A DNA stretch of 64,000 bases from Methanoregula sp. UBA154 (GCA_002502245.1 DAPW01000029.1:1-64000); one strand, 5' to 3'. Positions 44,815 to 54,124 are shown, counted from the stretch's first letter. Notes: generated by a model not told the origin, from the letters alone. Made by a program: numbers and translations.

Positions 44815-45756
44815 ATGGATTACCGTGCGCTGTTCAAGGGAAAGATGAAATTTTTCGGTGCTACCGAACGGGAACAGGCACTTTTTGTAAGCCTCCTTGC
44901 CGCGGTTATCCCCATCCTCCCCGCGCTCGCGGCATCGGTTTTATCCGGTTCGATAGCATTTTTTGCCCTGACCCTCAAGACGGTCAACGAGGCGGTCTCC
45001 ACGCTGATCGCCTGGATGATCGCAAAAAAGATCTCCCGTGGCGGCCAGGGCACCTATGATTACGGGATGGGGAAACACGAGACCATTGCGCGGGTTGTGA
45101 CCGGCGGCCTGATGCTGGTCTCCCTCGTCTTCATTGTTTTTGCCGCCTTGTACCGGTTCCTGGTGCCGTCACCCCTGGTCTATGAGGGCGTTCTTCTCTC
45201 GGTTGTCATCCTCACGATCTCCGTTGCAGCCGATCTCTGGTTCCTGGTGATCAACTACCGGATCGCCGTGAAAGAATCCTCGCCCCTCATGGATTCGCAG
45301 TGGCGCCTCTTCGGACAGAAGGCTATCGGGAATCTGGTCGTCCTCGTCGCCATGCTTCTTGTGATCGTCTGCTCCGGCTATCCCTGGGTAGTGTACATTG
45401 ACCCGCTTGGATCTGTCATCATCATCGGGTCTCTCCTCTGGTCCGGGTACGGGATGATCCGTACATCGGTTCCGGATCTCCTCGATCAAACACTTGACGA
45501 GGAACTCCAGCTCGTTGTTGTCCGGGAACTGGCAGAACATTTTGCCGGGTACGAGCAACTCCACGGGATCCGGTCGCGGCGGAGCGGCGGCAGTATCTAT
45601 ATCGAGATCTTCCTTGAGTTTGCGGGCACGATGCAGATGCGGGAGGTGCAGGACGAGATCAACCGGATGAAAAAGGACCTGGAGACGAAAATACCCCGGA
45701 GTTCCGTGAACATCATCCCCACGTGCGACACCGGTGAGGTCGGGGGGAGTGCGTGA
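44815..45756 (+). CDS. Divergent cation-diffusion-facilitator-like transporter, copy 2
   Basis: A 313-residue paralogue of the gene at 18540-19463. The shared layout includes TM3 YDYGMGKHETI, the TM6 start DPLGSVIIIGSLLWSG, VPDLLDQTLDEELQ and the C-terminal domain with RSRRSGGSIYIEIFLEF. The transport residues diverge further than in copy 1: in TM2 the Asp of the classic LADxxH is Leu and HxxxD is KTVNE (KxxxE); in TM5 HxxxD is KAIGN (KxxxN). A metal-proton exchanger role is therefore doubtful. It is transcribed divergently from the Cache-PP2C gene with 182 bases between them, so both may share a regulatory region. The start is the ATG at 44815 (MDYRALF). Confidence 0.85.
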   Translation: MDYRALFKGKMKFFGATEREQALFVSLLAAVIPILPALAASVLSGSIAFFALTLKTVNEAVSTLIAWMIAKKISRGGQGTYDYGMGKHETIARVVTGGLMLVSLVFIVFAALYRFLVPSPLVYEGVLLSVVILTISVAADLWFLVINYRIAVKESSPLMDSQWRLFGQKAIGNLVVLVAMLLVIVCSGYPWVVYIDPLGSVIIIGSLLWSGYGMIRTSVPDLLDQTLDEELQLVVVRELAEHFAGYEQLHGIRSRRSGGSIYIEIFLEFAGTMQMREVQDEINRMKKDLETKIPRSSVNIIPTCDTGEVGGSA

Positions 45757-45838
45757 AGGTCAGCCGGCAGAGCGCCTGTAGCCTGCCATCCGGACACCAC
45801 CATTCATTACCATAACCGGGAAATGATTGAGTACCCGT

Positions 45839-46588
45839 ATGATCTTCTGGATTTACTGGCTGATCAGTCTCACCGTCGTTACCTGGATATCCGCCACGAT
45901 TATCCGGCAGTATCCCCGGCACGCGTTCACCGTCCTCGTAGGCTTCTACCTGGTCTATCTAACCGCTGCCCAGATCCTGGCAGCACGGATCATTGAGTTC
46001 GACCTCGGTTTCATCGTCCTGTATTCACCCGCATCGGTCTTCATCTACCCGTTCATTGCCCAGGTCATCGACATGATCAACGAAGTGTACGGGGTGACCA
46101 TGACCCACACCGCCATCCTGATCGCCTTTATGACGCAGGTCATCCTTATCATCCTTATCGCGCTGGTCAATACCCTGACTCCCGCACCGTACTTCCTCTA
46201 CGAGACGGCATGGCAGGAGATCTTCGGCCTCAGTATCCGGATCACGGTCGCCAGCTGGATCGCCTTCCTCATCTGTTCGAATATCGATGCATGGATCTTT
46301 GACCGGCTCAAGAAGAAGTTCATTGAACGGGAGAAGGCGTGCCGCTGCCGCACGATGGCAAACCCGTGGATCTGGCTGCGTTCGAGCGCCAGCGATGCCG
46401 TCAACCTCATGCTCGACTCGGTCATCTTTGTCACGATAGCATTTGCCGGGATTCTGCCGCTTGCACCCCTTATCATCGGCCAGCTCATCACAAAGACCTT
46501 CATCGGCTTTATCGACAATCCCTGGTTTGTCTGGTACAAATCGATGCTGAAGAATGATGCAGAGGCTGAATCTGTCCCGGTCTCATAG
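45839..46588 (+). CDS. Queuosine-precursor transporter family (YhhQ/DUF165) membrane protein
   Basis: A 249-residue protein with six membrane helices of the VUT/YhhQ family. The family pattern includes VYLTAAQILAARI, VFIYPFIAQVIDMINEVYG (a conserved polar helix), NIDAWIFDRLK, WLRSSASDAVNLMLDSVIF and IIGQLITKTFIGFID. Bacterial YhhQ brings preQ0/preQ1 into the cell. In archaea the modified base archaeosine needs preQ0, so uptake of a 7-deazaguanine precursor is a reasonable inference. The ATG at 45839 is chosen; TTG at 45827 is the other possible start. The gene lies 83 bases behind the CDF-like gene. Confidence 0.88.
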   Translation: MIFWIYWLISLTVVTWISATIIRQYPRHAFTVLVGFYLVYLTAAQILAARIIEFDLGFIVLYSPASVFIYPFIAQVIDMINEVYGVTMTHTAILIAFMTQVILIILIALVNTLTPAPYFLYETAWQEIFGLSIRITVASWIAFLICSNIDAWIFDRLKKKFIEREKACRCRTMANPWIWLRSSASDAVNLMLDSVIFVTIAFAGILPLAPLIIGQLITKTFIGFIDNPWFVWYKSMLKNDAEAESVPVS

Positions 46589-46748
46589 GATGTCCCCCCC
46601 GGAGGGATACCGTAGCCTCCCCCTTTTTTGTCATGGATCCCTGCAGCCTGATACCATAAAACCCCAAAAAGAGAGGGACCGGATCCAGGCCCGGGTACCT
46701 GCTGCCCCTGTGTTCCCGGATTCTTTCCGGCTCTGATGCAGGGGGAGG

Positions 46749-48101
46749 TTATCCCCGCAGGCTGACCATGTCCGGTTCCACGTACCGTCCGGCGCCGAGC
46801 ACCCAGGTTCCGTCCACATCCGTCACAAAACTGATCTTGAGCCGGGTACTATTGGTGAGCGGGTCCACCGAGTAATACTCAACAAATCCCGTCCTGTTGC
46901 GGGCGCTGCTGAGGATGGCCTGGATATGGTTCTTTCCCATGGGATCGGTCTCATTGAGCCGGTTTTTCCCGACCAGGTCCGGGCGGTACGGCCATGCAAG
47001 GAGCGTACCATTGTAATCGTAAGCAAAGATGTAACGGTCGCCGCTCGTAAACGATCCGTTTGGGTCATTGAATTCGGCCAGTGCCCGCGCTTTCCCCCGG
47101 GTTGTCACAAAGGACTTTGCATCCGCGACAAACTGCCGGATTTCCCGGTCAACCAGCTTCTCCTCGCTCGTGTAGATGCCGGCCCCGATCCAGTACGTGT
47201 CATCGACCGGACGCACGTAACTGATCTTGTAGCGCACGGTGAAATTCCGGGCCGGGTCCGGGTACTGGTACAGGAGATACCCGCCACCGTCCTCTGCGAG
47301 CTGGATCTCGGTCCGGGTATAATACCGGCCGGAGGAGTCTCTGATGTCATAGAAGCTGGTGCCGACCAGCTGCGGCTGGTATGCCAGCGCGAGTGCGGTG
47401 CCGGCATAGTCAAGCGCGTAGATGTAGAGATCACCCCGGGTAAACGGACCGGATTTATTGTTGAACGCTACCAGGGCCGCATCCTTCCCGTTCTTCTTTG
47501 CAAAGGCGGCAGCAGAGTCCACATAGTCCCTGATCTCCTGCGTGGATGAGGGAGTGTCCGGCGATGAGGCCGGAGACTGTTCGAGCGGGCCGTAATAGAC
47601 GCCGGAGCCCAGCCACCAGCCGGCATCCACTTTTGCCACGTACCCGAGTTTCTTTTCGATGGCGTTGTTGTGCACCGGGTTCTCGTAATAGAACCAGAGG
47701 TACCCGGTGCCGTCATGCACGGCATTGATGAAATCCATGGCATTGAGGTTGCCGAGCGCATCGCGTTCGTACCGCCGGTTCACGCCAATTTTTTCCGGGC
47801 TGAACGGGTGGGCAAGGGTCGTGCTGTTGAAATCATAGGCATAGATATAGAGTTCCCCCCGGACGAACGTCCCGTTGGGATTGGAAAATTCGGCAAGCGC
47901 TGCCTCTTTGCCGTGCGTCTGTGCGTAGGCGACCGCTTCATGGACAAAAGCGACCAGCGTCTCATTGGTCGTCACATTGACCATGGCAGTCTTCTCCGGG
48001 CTGTGCGGAACGGTTGCGGGGGAAGGCTGGGTGCATCCGGCGGCAATGAGGAGCAGGGCGAGAACAACAAAGAGGGATACAAGAGAAAATCCCGGTTTCA
48101 T
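46749..48101 (-). CDS. Triple-Cache lipoprotein
   Basis: A 450-residue lipoprotein with signal peptide and lipobox LIAAGC (Cys about residue 23). Three consecutive Cache-type modules follow, at about 45-180, 190-320 and 325-450. Each repeats the pattern GxFxxGxxYIYAYDFN, then PxLVGxxxY or KIGVNRR, and ends in WWLGSGVY, YWIGAGIY or WVLGAGRY. Cache modules usually bind amino acids, carboxylates or other small ligands. The protein has no transmitter domain, so it could present ligands to a partner sensor or be a periplasm-like binding protein. It is related to the two-module protein at 27929-28747. The ATG at 48101 gives the best signal peptide. Confidence 0.85.
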   Translation of the reverse strand: MKPGFSLVSLFVVLALLLIAAGCTQPSPATVPHSPEKTAMVNVTTNETLVAFVHEAVAYAQTHGKEAALAEFSNPNGTFVRGELYIYAYDFNSTTLAHPFSPEKIGVNRRYERDALGNLNAMDFINAVHDGTGYLWFYYENPVHNNAIEKKLGYVAKVDAGWWLGSGVYYGPLEQSPASSPDTPSSTQEIRDYVDSAAAFAKKNGKDAALVAFNNKSGPFTRGDLYIYALDYAGTALALAYQPQLVGTSFYDIRDSSGRYYTRTEIQLAEDGGGYLLYQYPDPARNFTVRYKISYVRPVDDTYWIGAGIYTSEEKLVDREIRQFVADAKSFVTTRGKARALAEFNDPNGSFTSGDRYIFAYDYNGTLLAWPYRPDLVGKNRLNETDPMGKNHIQAILSSARNRTGFVEYYSVDPLTNSTRLKISFVTDVDGTWVLGAGRYVEPDMVSLRG

Positions 48102-48224
48102 GTACACGTATGGTGTAGGAATTCCTTTAAAGATGCAGTATTCCGGTTTTGCACGATCATCCGGGGAAACCGTCGTGGTTTAATTATGCCAGTGAACCTT
48201 CCCGGCCGGAGATCATCGGACCGG

Positions 48225-48662
48225 GCCGGGGAATTCCGCAATCGCGGGGGGGGGGTATTGTGATGAATGAACATTGAATGAAACAGCAGTGATGCATGGA
48301 TTCTTCACCATTGGCATTCTCCGGGATGAACGCCGCCGCCCCCGGCGGGGCGCCCCGCGGCGGATCAATACGCTCCATTGCTTCCGGATAAACAGCGTTT
48401 GCCAGCCACAGCGGTTGCCAGAAAAACCTTCCTGCCCCGCCGTGCCCCGCGAGGGGCCCTGAGGCGGGGAGCCATCATACGTCTGGTTGCTTGTTCCACT
48501 ACCTCAATTCAGGCACCCATGACCCGGAAAAATCGAAGAAAACTTCACAGCCCCGCCGTTCCGAAACGAGACCCTGACGCGGGAAGCCCTCGTACCTATC
48601 GGACCGCTCAACAATGTTCATCTTTCGGGTGTATACTCGTTCAAGCCTGTTTCAACAGCGCA
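48225..48662 (-). repeat. Composite intergenic repeat: inverted unit A with partial second copy and divergent arm P
   Basis: CCCCGGCGGGGCGCCCCG and CCCCGCCGTGCCCCGCG mark inverted unit A at about 48330-48475. A second, partial copy (CAGCCCCGCCGTTCC, GCGGGAAGCCC) lies at about 48550-48595. A diverged arm P sits at about 48610-48662. No unit B is present. It lies in a divergent gap, and no gene was seen between 48102 and 48847. Confidence 0.7.
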
Positions 48663-48847
48663 GATTATTTGCCAGTCGGGTGGGGTGCATCCCGCAGAAA
48701 CCGGATCTCCCCGTGAACTCCCTGCTCCGACTGAGTACAAAAAAACGTCTGGTTCGTGCACCGTGCAAAACCTGCCGCAACGAAGTGATGTACTTTAATC
48801 AGGTAAAAAACGAAACTGAGTATTGATTGAAAAGAATGGACGGCTGC

Positions 48848-49636
48848 ATGCAGAAAAAATTCTTCCTCCTTGGGATCCTGGTCTGTCTCATGAGCGTTCC
48901 GGGCGTCGTGGGTTTCTCCGTATCGGCCGTGACCATAAACCCTGCCGGTGAGCTCTTCAATGACACGCCGGTATCTGTCGCGTTCGATGTATACGGTGAA
49001 GATATTGAGCTCTACGATCAACTGATCATTACCACCGATCTGAAAAATCCGGCATGGGACACCCGTCTGGTCACAAACGGGAAGGATACCCCGGTCATCT
49101 CCGCTTTTCAGGACGGGAATACCCTAACGATACCCGGGGCGGTCTTCAACCAGAGGCCGGGGGTCAAGGGAACCGTCCATGTTCAGCTGGACGGGATCGT
49201 GCCACCGGAATCTTCTAGCAAATATTTATTGCATACCCGGCACGTGGATGCTGGCGGCACCGAGTATGCCTATCCCTCGGGCTTTGACCTGTCCATGTAT
49301 GTTCCCCCGACACCAACACCATCCCCTGCCCCGACAGAACCGGCACCGGTTACCACGGAACAGACCACAAAGGTCCCTTCATTCGGCGACCTGATAGCGG
49401 CCGAACCGACATATCCTTCCTTTGGCGACCTGATAGCGGCTGAATCGGAGACAACTCCCGTATTCTCATCCACCCCCGTACCGGTCCCGGAGAACCGCAC
49501 CCTTTCCGTTCCCGCTTCATGGGCAGGCGAACCACCGGCAACAGCCTCTCCCCTTGATCCCCTTGTCAGTATCGGTGCTATCGGTGTTATCCTGCATGCA
49601 ATACAGCGATTGGCATCCCGCTCACGGCGGTCATGA
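48848..49636 (+). CDS. Secreted surface protein with short internal repeat
   Basis: A 262-residue exported protein. Signal peptide at residues 1-22 (KFFLLGILVCLMSVPGVVG), then a beta-sandwich-like domain at about 25-145 (DIELYDQLIITTDLKNPAWD, RPGVKGTVHVQLDGIVPP). A Pro/Thr linker leads to two copies of PSFGDLIAAE (near 178-200). A second linker and a C-terminal hydrophobic segment followed by SRSRRS act as anchor. The exact peptide repeat is unusual and may be a recognition or anchoring motif, or the mark of a recent 42-base duplication. The ATG at 48848 is chosen because it gives a normal signal peptide. Function unknown. Confidence 0.75.
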   Translation: MQKKFFLLGILVCLMSVPGVVGFSVSAVTINPAGELFNDTPVSVAFDVYGEDIELYDQLIITTDLKNPAWDTRLVTNGKDTPVISAFQDGNTLTIPGAVFNQRPGVKGTVHVQLDGIVPPESSSKYLLHTRHVDAGGTEYAYPSGFDLSMYVPPTPTPSPAPTEPAPVTTEQTTKVPSFGDLIAAEPTYPSFGDLIAAESETTPVFSSTPVPVPENRTLSVPASWAGEPPATASPLDPLVSIGAIGVILHAIQRLASRSRRS

Positions 49637-49936
49637 TACGGTTCTCATCCTCCTGATCAGGAGGGGTGCACGCATTCCAGCGCGCTCTCTTTGTTCCCGG
49701 CAGGACCAGAAACCGTGACAGGGTTCGTCCGGGTATCCGGAAACGCACTATCTGACCGGGGACAAGCGGGAGGTTCTGCACTGGAGATGAGTGGGGATCC
49801 TTTCCCCGGCACGTGCCATGATTCCCATCCTCGGGTTGAGGATAGTACGATACAGGATCTCCCGCTTTATGTCTGCTGCGGACCGGAACAGTATCCTCAT
49901 ATACCGGGCACGCCATCACTTCTCCAGGGATAGCGT
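49637..49936. other. Intergenic region, no gene seen
   Basis: A 300-base gap between two exported-protein genes on the same strand. It has no repeat unit and no obvious promoter element beyond an AT-rich region ahead of 49937. Confidence 0.4.
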
Positions 49937-50431
49937 ATGAAAAAACTGTATTGTATTGCTCTTATCCTCCTCCTCACTGCTGCACTGGTGAGCCCGGTGC
50001 TGGCAGGCAAACCCTCCCGTGAGGGAACGTGTACGGTTGATGTCCGGTCAAAGCCCGTTGCCCTTATCGCAAACCACCTCTTTATCGTCTACACCAACGC
50101 GACCGGGAGTTACTATTACCGCGGCGGCCCAAGCGACGACGGTATCTCCGGCTGGGGGACGATCGTAACCGATTCAGGGCTGTACCTGCCCGGGACCATT
50201 GATTATGTCCGGCGGGCGCCGTCGGTTACTGCCGCTGAGGGTACCGCGGCCTGTGCCGGGGCATGTTTTGACAATACCGCAGAGCGGATAGAGGCAGGCA
50301 ACATCGCGTATGGCGTATTTACCCCGAACAGCAATTCCGTTATCCGGACACTCCTTCACGCCTGCAGTATCCGGGAAGTGAAACCGAATGTCTGGGCTCC
50401 CGGCTGGGAGACCGTCATTCCTTTCCCGTAA
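49937..50431 (+). CDS. Secreted protein of unknown function
   Basis: A 164-residue exported protein with signal peptide at residues 1-23 (KLYCIALILLLTAALVSPVLA). The mature part contains HLFIVYTNATGSYYYRGGPS, GWGTIVTDSGLYLPGTIDYV and a late NSNSVIRTLLHACSI with a nearby Cys, plus the pair ACAGAC. The arrangement HLxxVYTxxxGxxxYxRGGP...NSNSVxxTLL is seen in secreted or effector-associated proteins of bacteria, possibly with a papain-like fold, but this resemblance is from memory and unproven. It is followed by a nuclease-fold gene after about 95 bases. Confidence 0.7.
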   Translation: MKKLYCIALILLLTAALVSPVLAGKPSREGTCTVDVRSKPVALIANHLFIVYTNATGSYYYRGGPSDDGISGWGTIVTDSGLYLPGTIDYVRRAPSVTAAEGTAACAGACFDNTAERIEAGNIAYGVFTPNSNSVIRTLLHACSIREVKPNVWAPGWETVIPFP

Positions 50432-50525
50432 TTTTTACCGCTTTTTCTCCTGTGGGTCCGGTCTGGCGTCTCCCGTTTCAGGCGCGGGACATGACCCTGC
50501 AGGCAGCGTGCTGCCAGATTTGATA

Positions 50526-51080
50526 ATGCAAAAGATCCATATAGTACCGGTACCGCACGCGATGAACTTTGAAGCTATTGAACGGATCGAGGACCTGGAA
50601 ACCGTATCCGAAGAATCGGTCTGGCAGAATTTTGAACGGCTGGCAGCGTTCATCTTTGAAAAAAATGAATTCAGGGTGAACGTCAACACGGTCAAAACAC
50701 TGAATAAAAAACGAAGGCAGTACGATGTTATCGCCCGGAAGAACAGTCAGACTTTTCTTATCGAATGCAAGAAATGGGCGGGCAACCGCTACCGGTTATC
50801 TGCATTAAAAAGTGCGATCCTGAAACATAAGGAAAGAACCGCATTTTATGAAGATATCATGCAGGAGGATGCGGTCCCCCTCATCGTCACACTCATTGAG
50901 GAGGAGATACGGGTGTATGAAGGGGTTCCGATCGTGCCTGTCCTGAAGCTCAACGCATTCATCAACGAACTGGACAACAATGCAGACGGGTATTCTTTTT
51001 CCGATTATGGGGAAGATATCCCACTACCGGATGATTCGAAGGCGGAACCATGGGAATGGTCCGGAGAAGAAGAATCGTGA
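50526..51080 (+). CDS. Restriction-endonuclease-like (PD-(D/E)xK) protein
   Basis: A 184-residue soluble protein with a PD-(D/E)xK nuclease core at about 40-110: ESVWQNFERLAAFIFEKNEF, then RRQYDVIARKNSQTFLIECKKW with the D-x(n)-ExK pattern of the Mrr/RecB-like families. The C-terminal part is acidic (DDSKAEPWEWSGEEES). Members act in DNA repair or restriction, but no specificity domain or methylase is adjacent, so its role is unknown. The ATG at 50526 is chosen; the upstream frame belongs to the previous gene's end. Confidence 0.82.
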   Translation: MQKIHIVPVPHAMNFEAIERIEDLETVSEESVWQNFERLAAFIFEKNEFRVNVNTVKTLNKKRRQYDVIARKNSQTFLIECKKWAGNRYRLSALKSAILKHKERTAFYEDIMQEDAVPLIVTLIEEEIRVYEGVPIVPVLKLNAFINELDNNADGYSFSDYGEDIPLPDDSKAEPWEWSGEEES

Positions 51081-51271
51081 GGGATATCCCCCGTTCGTCA
51101 TACGCGATCGAGACATTCCGGAGATGCCGTCCCGGTTCCCATTCTCCGACGGTGACTCCCTCATCCTTCCGATACGCGGACATAAAAACCATTTCCGTTT
51201 CTGAAAAAAACCGTGTCAGTTCCTGAAAAAAACCGTGACAATCTCCCGGAAAAATTTTGATTTTTTTCGCT

Positions 51272-51735
51272 TTCGTAGAAACATGCATGAACCGGCGGTG
51301 TTCACACCGGAACGATGAAATTTAAAAAGACATCATAATTTTTACGAGGGCTCCCCGCCTCAGGGCCCCTCCGGGGCACGGCGGGGCAGTCCGTTTTTTT
51401 ATTGAGATAGCAGTCATTGTTCCGCCGCGGGGGCGCCCCGTCGGGAGCGGCGACAACTATCATAATCGGAGTTATGGGGGTCTCAACCCCCATTTTTTGT
51501 CTCTAAAGAATTCGATTTTCACAGGAAAACCCTTTTAAAAACATGAGATATCCCCTCCTTGCGCCAGCCATGCCCCCGCCAGGGGGCTCATGGCGCATGT
51601 GATGCACCGCTCTGACGTTTACGAAAAACGTCCTGTTTTTTGTAAAAACAGATGATCCAGCACTATCGCAAATGGGGCGCCCCAGCGGCGGGCCGGAGCC
51701 CCGGAAGCGTCAGGTATCCAAATGATTTCTCCCAA
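51272..51735 (+). repeat. Composite intergenic repeat: arm P, unit A, unit B
   Basis: Arm P at 51272-51320 (TAGAAACATGCATGAACCGG, CACACCGGAACGATG). Unit A follows to about 51520 (GGCACGGCGGGGCAG, CCGCCGCGGGGGCGCC, GGGGGTCTCAACCCCC). Unit B in the same direction is at about 51550-51725 (TTGCGCCAGCCATGCCCC, GGCGCATGTGATGC, GCCGGAGCCCC). It fills the convergent gap next to the thermosome gene; no gene was seen there. Confidence 0.85.
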
Positions 51736-51764
51736 GAAAAATGAAAAAAAATGGTAAACCGTTC

Positions 51765-53375
51765 TCACATGCCCGGCATCTGCCCGGCTGCGGGATTCCT
51801 GGACTGCGTGATCATCATATCATCGACGCGGATGAGCATGATGGCAGTCTCGGAAGCGCTCTGGATGGACTGACGCTTGGACCGGAGCGGTTCGATGACG
51901 CCCTCATCAAGCATATCAACGACTTTGCCTTCGAACACATTCAGGCCGGCATTCTTCCTGCCCTTTGCGTGGACATTCTTGAGCTCGACCAGCTTGTCGA
52001 TCGGGTTGAAACCAGAGTTCTCTGCGAGTGCCCGTGGAATGGACTCATATGCGGTTGCATAGGCCTCGAGAGCGAGCTGGACCCGGCCCCCGACAGTCCG
52101 GGCATAATCCCGGATTTTCATGAGGAGCTCGATTTCAACTGCACCGCCGCCGGCCACGTAGGTACCGTCTTCCATGGCGTCCATGACCACGCGGGTCCCG
52201 TCAACAACGGCACGTTCGAGTTCGTCGAGCAGGTAATCGCTGGTCCCCCGGAGCAGGATCGTGATGGTCTTCGGGTTCCTGCACCCGGAGATGCGCGTGA
52301 CCTTGCCCTCCGTATCTTCTTCGGCCAAGGCTGCGATACCCAGGTCTTTTGCCGTCAGGGACTCCGCCTTGTTTACCATCGTTGCATGAAGTGCCCGGGC
52401 TGCGTATTTCATGTCCTTCTCGGGGATGTCCTCAATGGCAAGAACGCCGGCTTTTGCAAGGTAGAACTGGGCGATGTCGGATATCCCCTTCTGGCAGAGG
52501 AGGACATTCGCACCGCTGTTGATCACCGCATCCGCGAGTTTCTTTAATACCTCGCGTTCCTGCTCGCTGAAGGCATTGACCTGATCCGTGTTCGTGATCC
52601 GGATCTTTGCCTTCACCTGGGTCTTGGTGACCTCAAGGGGCAGCGCAACCATGGCCACCTTTGCGTTGGCGATCTTCCTGGGCATCCCGTCATTGACCCG
52701 TACCTTGTCGATGACAACTCCGCGGATCAGTTCAACGTCATCCATGGACGGTCCCTTCTGCTTCTTGATCATCACATCTTCTTCGTCAACGAGCGTTTTG
52801 CCGTCCGCCTTCTCGGCTACGGTCATGACCGCGTCGACGATTATGCTGTCAAGCTTGCCCTTCACCTGCTCGATGGACTTGCCGGTGATGGCGGTGTTGG
52901 CGATCTTCAGGAGGATCTTCCGGTCGGATGAGTCGACCCTGAGCGAGAGACTGTCGACAATGGCGAGCGCCTTCACCATGCCCATGCGGTACCCCTCCGC
53001 GATAACGGTCGGGTGTATGCCCTGTTCAAGCATTGATTCTGCCTGTTCCATGAGGGCACCGACAAGGATGACCGCGGTCGTAGTACCGTCGCCGACTTCA
53101 TCGTCCTGCGTGCGTGCGACCTCGATCACCATCTTTGCCCCGGGATGCTTCACCGCGATCTCCCCGAGGATTGTCGCCCCGTCGTTGGTGATGACAACAT
53201 CACCGGTCGGCCCGACAAGCATCTTGTCCATGCCCCGGGGGCCAAGCGTTGACCTGACGGCACCGGCGATCGCCTTTGCTGCAGCAATATTCGAGCGCTG
53301 GGCCTCCCTCCCGCGATTCTGTATCGTTCCCTGCCTGAGAATAATAATTGGCTGTCCGCCAAGTTGTTGTGACAT
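51765..53375 (-). CDS. thsA: Thermosome subunit (group II chaperonin)
   Basis: A 536-residue group II chaperonin subunit, which forms a double-ring cage folding proteins with ATP. The signatures are RSTLGPRGMDKML, NDGATIL, the ATP-site EVGDGTTTAVILVGALMEQA, EDVMIKKQKGPSMDDVELIRG (apical region) and VAGGGAVEIELLM. The C-terminus is short (MITQSRNPAAGQMPGM) and lacks the GGM repeat tail of many paralogues, so it may be one of several subunits. GTGAGG precedes the ATG at 53375. AAAATACATAC upstream, with GAAAGG before it, resembles a BRE/TATA promoter. It stands alone, as usual for archaeal thermosome genes. Confidence 0.95.
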   Translation of the reverse strand: MSQQLGGQPIIILRQGTIQNRGREAQRSNIAAAKAIAGAVRSTLGPRGMDKMLVGPTGDVVITNDGATILGEIAVKHPGAKMVIEVARTQDDEVGDGTTTAVILVGALMEQAESMLEQGIHPTVIAEGYRMGMVKALAIVDSLSLRVDSSDRKILLKIANTAITGKSIEQVKGKLDSIIVDAVMTVAEKADGKTLVDEEDVMIKKQKGPSMDDVELIRGVVIDKVRVNDGMPRKIANAKVAMVALPLEVTKTQVKAKIRITNTDQVNAFSEQEREVLKKLADAVINSGANVLLCQKGISDIAQFYLAKAGVLAIEDIPEKDMKYAARALHATMVNKAESLTAKDLGIAALAEEDTEGKVTRISGCRNPKTITILLRGTSDYLLDELERAVVDGTRVVMDAMEDGTYVAGGGAVEIELLMKIRDYARTVGGRVQLALEAYATAYESIPRALAENSGFNPIDKLVELKNVHAKGRKNAGLNVFEGKVVDMLDEGVIEPLRSKRQSIQSASETAIMLIRVDDMMITQSRNPAAGQMPGM

Positions 53376-53843
53376 TTCAAACCTCACTGTATGTATTTTC
53401 CTTTCGTATATCCGGCATAGCCGTTTGTACCCCCGGTATGCTGCCCCGGGTGTTGCGCACCCGTGACGGGGGATGACAATCCCATCCCATCACGGTTTGT
53501 TCGAAAGGGACGCCGGCCAGGACCCGTCTGGTGATACTGGTTCCCTGCATCCCCGTGACGGTCAAGACTTGCTTCGTGGCCTCATATGTCTATCTGTAGC
53601 CCGGGGTATTCCGTCAGCCCTCTTTCGTGCGGTAACGATGTCTGTGTAGTTTCGGGTTTTTTATGCACCCGTAATACAGCACCACAGGTACAAAAAAACA
53701 CGGTTGTACGGGTTACACCACCGGGGACATTGTTGCACTGCAGGAACGGGGATCGTATGACGGGACGCCGGGCTGGCAGACAATACTGTGACAGAAGATC
53801 ACGGAGTCAGCATACATCCCTCAAGAGCAGAAAAGAGGGGATG
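53376..53843. other. Intergenic region, no gene seen
   Basis: The left part holds the thermosome promoter (minus strand). The rest has no protein-like frame and no repeat unit. Confidence 0.4.
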
Positions 53844-54062
53844 TTATCGGAGTCTGCGATCGCCATTCTGGTTCTGAATCTGCATGAAATTTTCATTCCG
53901 TGGACATTCGTGCGGGTTTATGCCGTCCTTTAAAATCCACTTCGCCTCCATCGGATTGAACCGGGCGGGGCATGACAGTTCTCTGACCATCGTCCCGTTA
54001 AGTCCTGACACCATCGTGGTTTTGATCTGTTCACAATTTAAGCAAAAATTGTAGTTACTCAT
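53844..54062 (-). CDS. Small Cys4 protein, copy 2
   Basis: A 72-residue paralogue of the gene at 34079-34297. The four Cys are in the same places: FCLNC, ELSCPARFNP and HECPRN. The tail is DRRLR. Over 60 percent of positions match, including the block LSCPARFNPMEAKW. AGGAGAC lies 7-9 bases ahead of the ATG, and a TATA box (TTTTTATAAATAG on the minus strand) is at 54125-54137, so this copy has its own promoter. Function unknown; a single zinc site is inferred from the Cys pattern. Confidence 0.8.
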   Translation of the reverse strand: MSNYNFCLNCEQIKTTMVSGLNGTMVRELSCPARFNPMEAKWILKDGINPHECPRNENFMQIQNQNGDRRLR

Positions 54063-54124
54063 GTATAGTCTCCTGTCTGGTTGTATTCTTACCAGAGCAT
54101 TGATGGTATGGTTCGTTAATACCG

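Noticed and set aside
51302..51493. Open frame containing GAPPRRNNDCY
   Set aside because: Translated unit A. The same peptide appears in the frames at 8577, 25884 and 60884, so it marks the repeat, not a protein.
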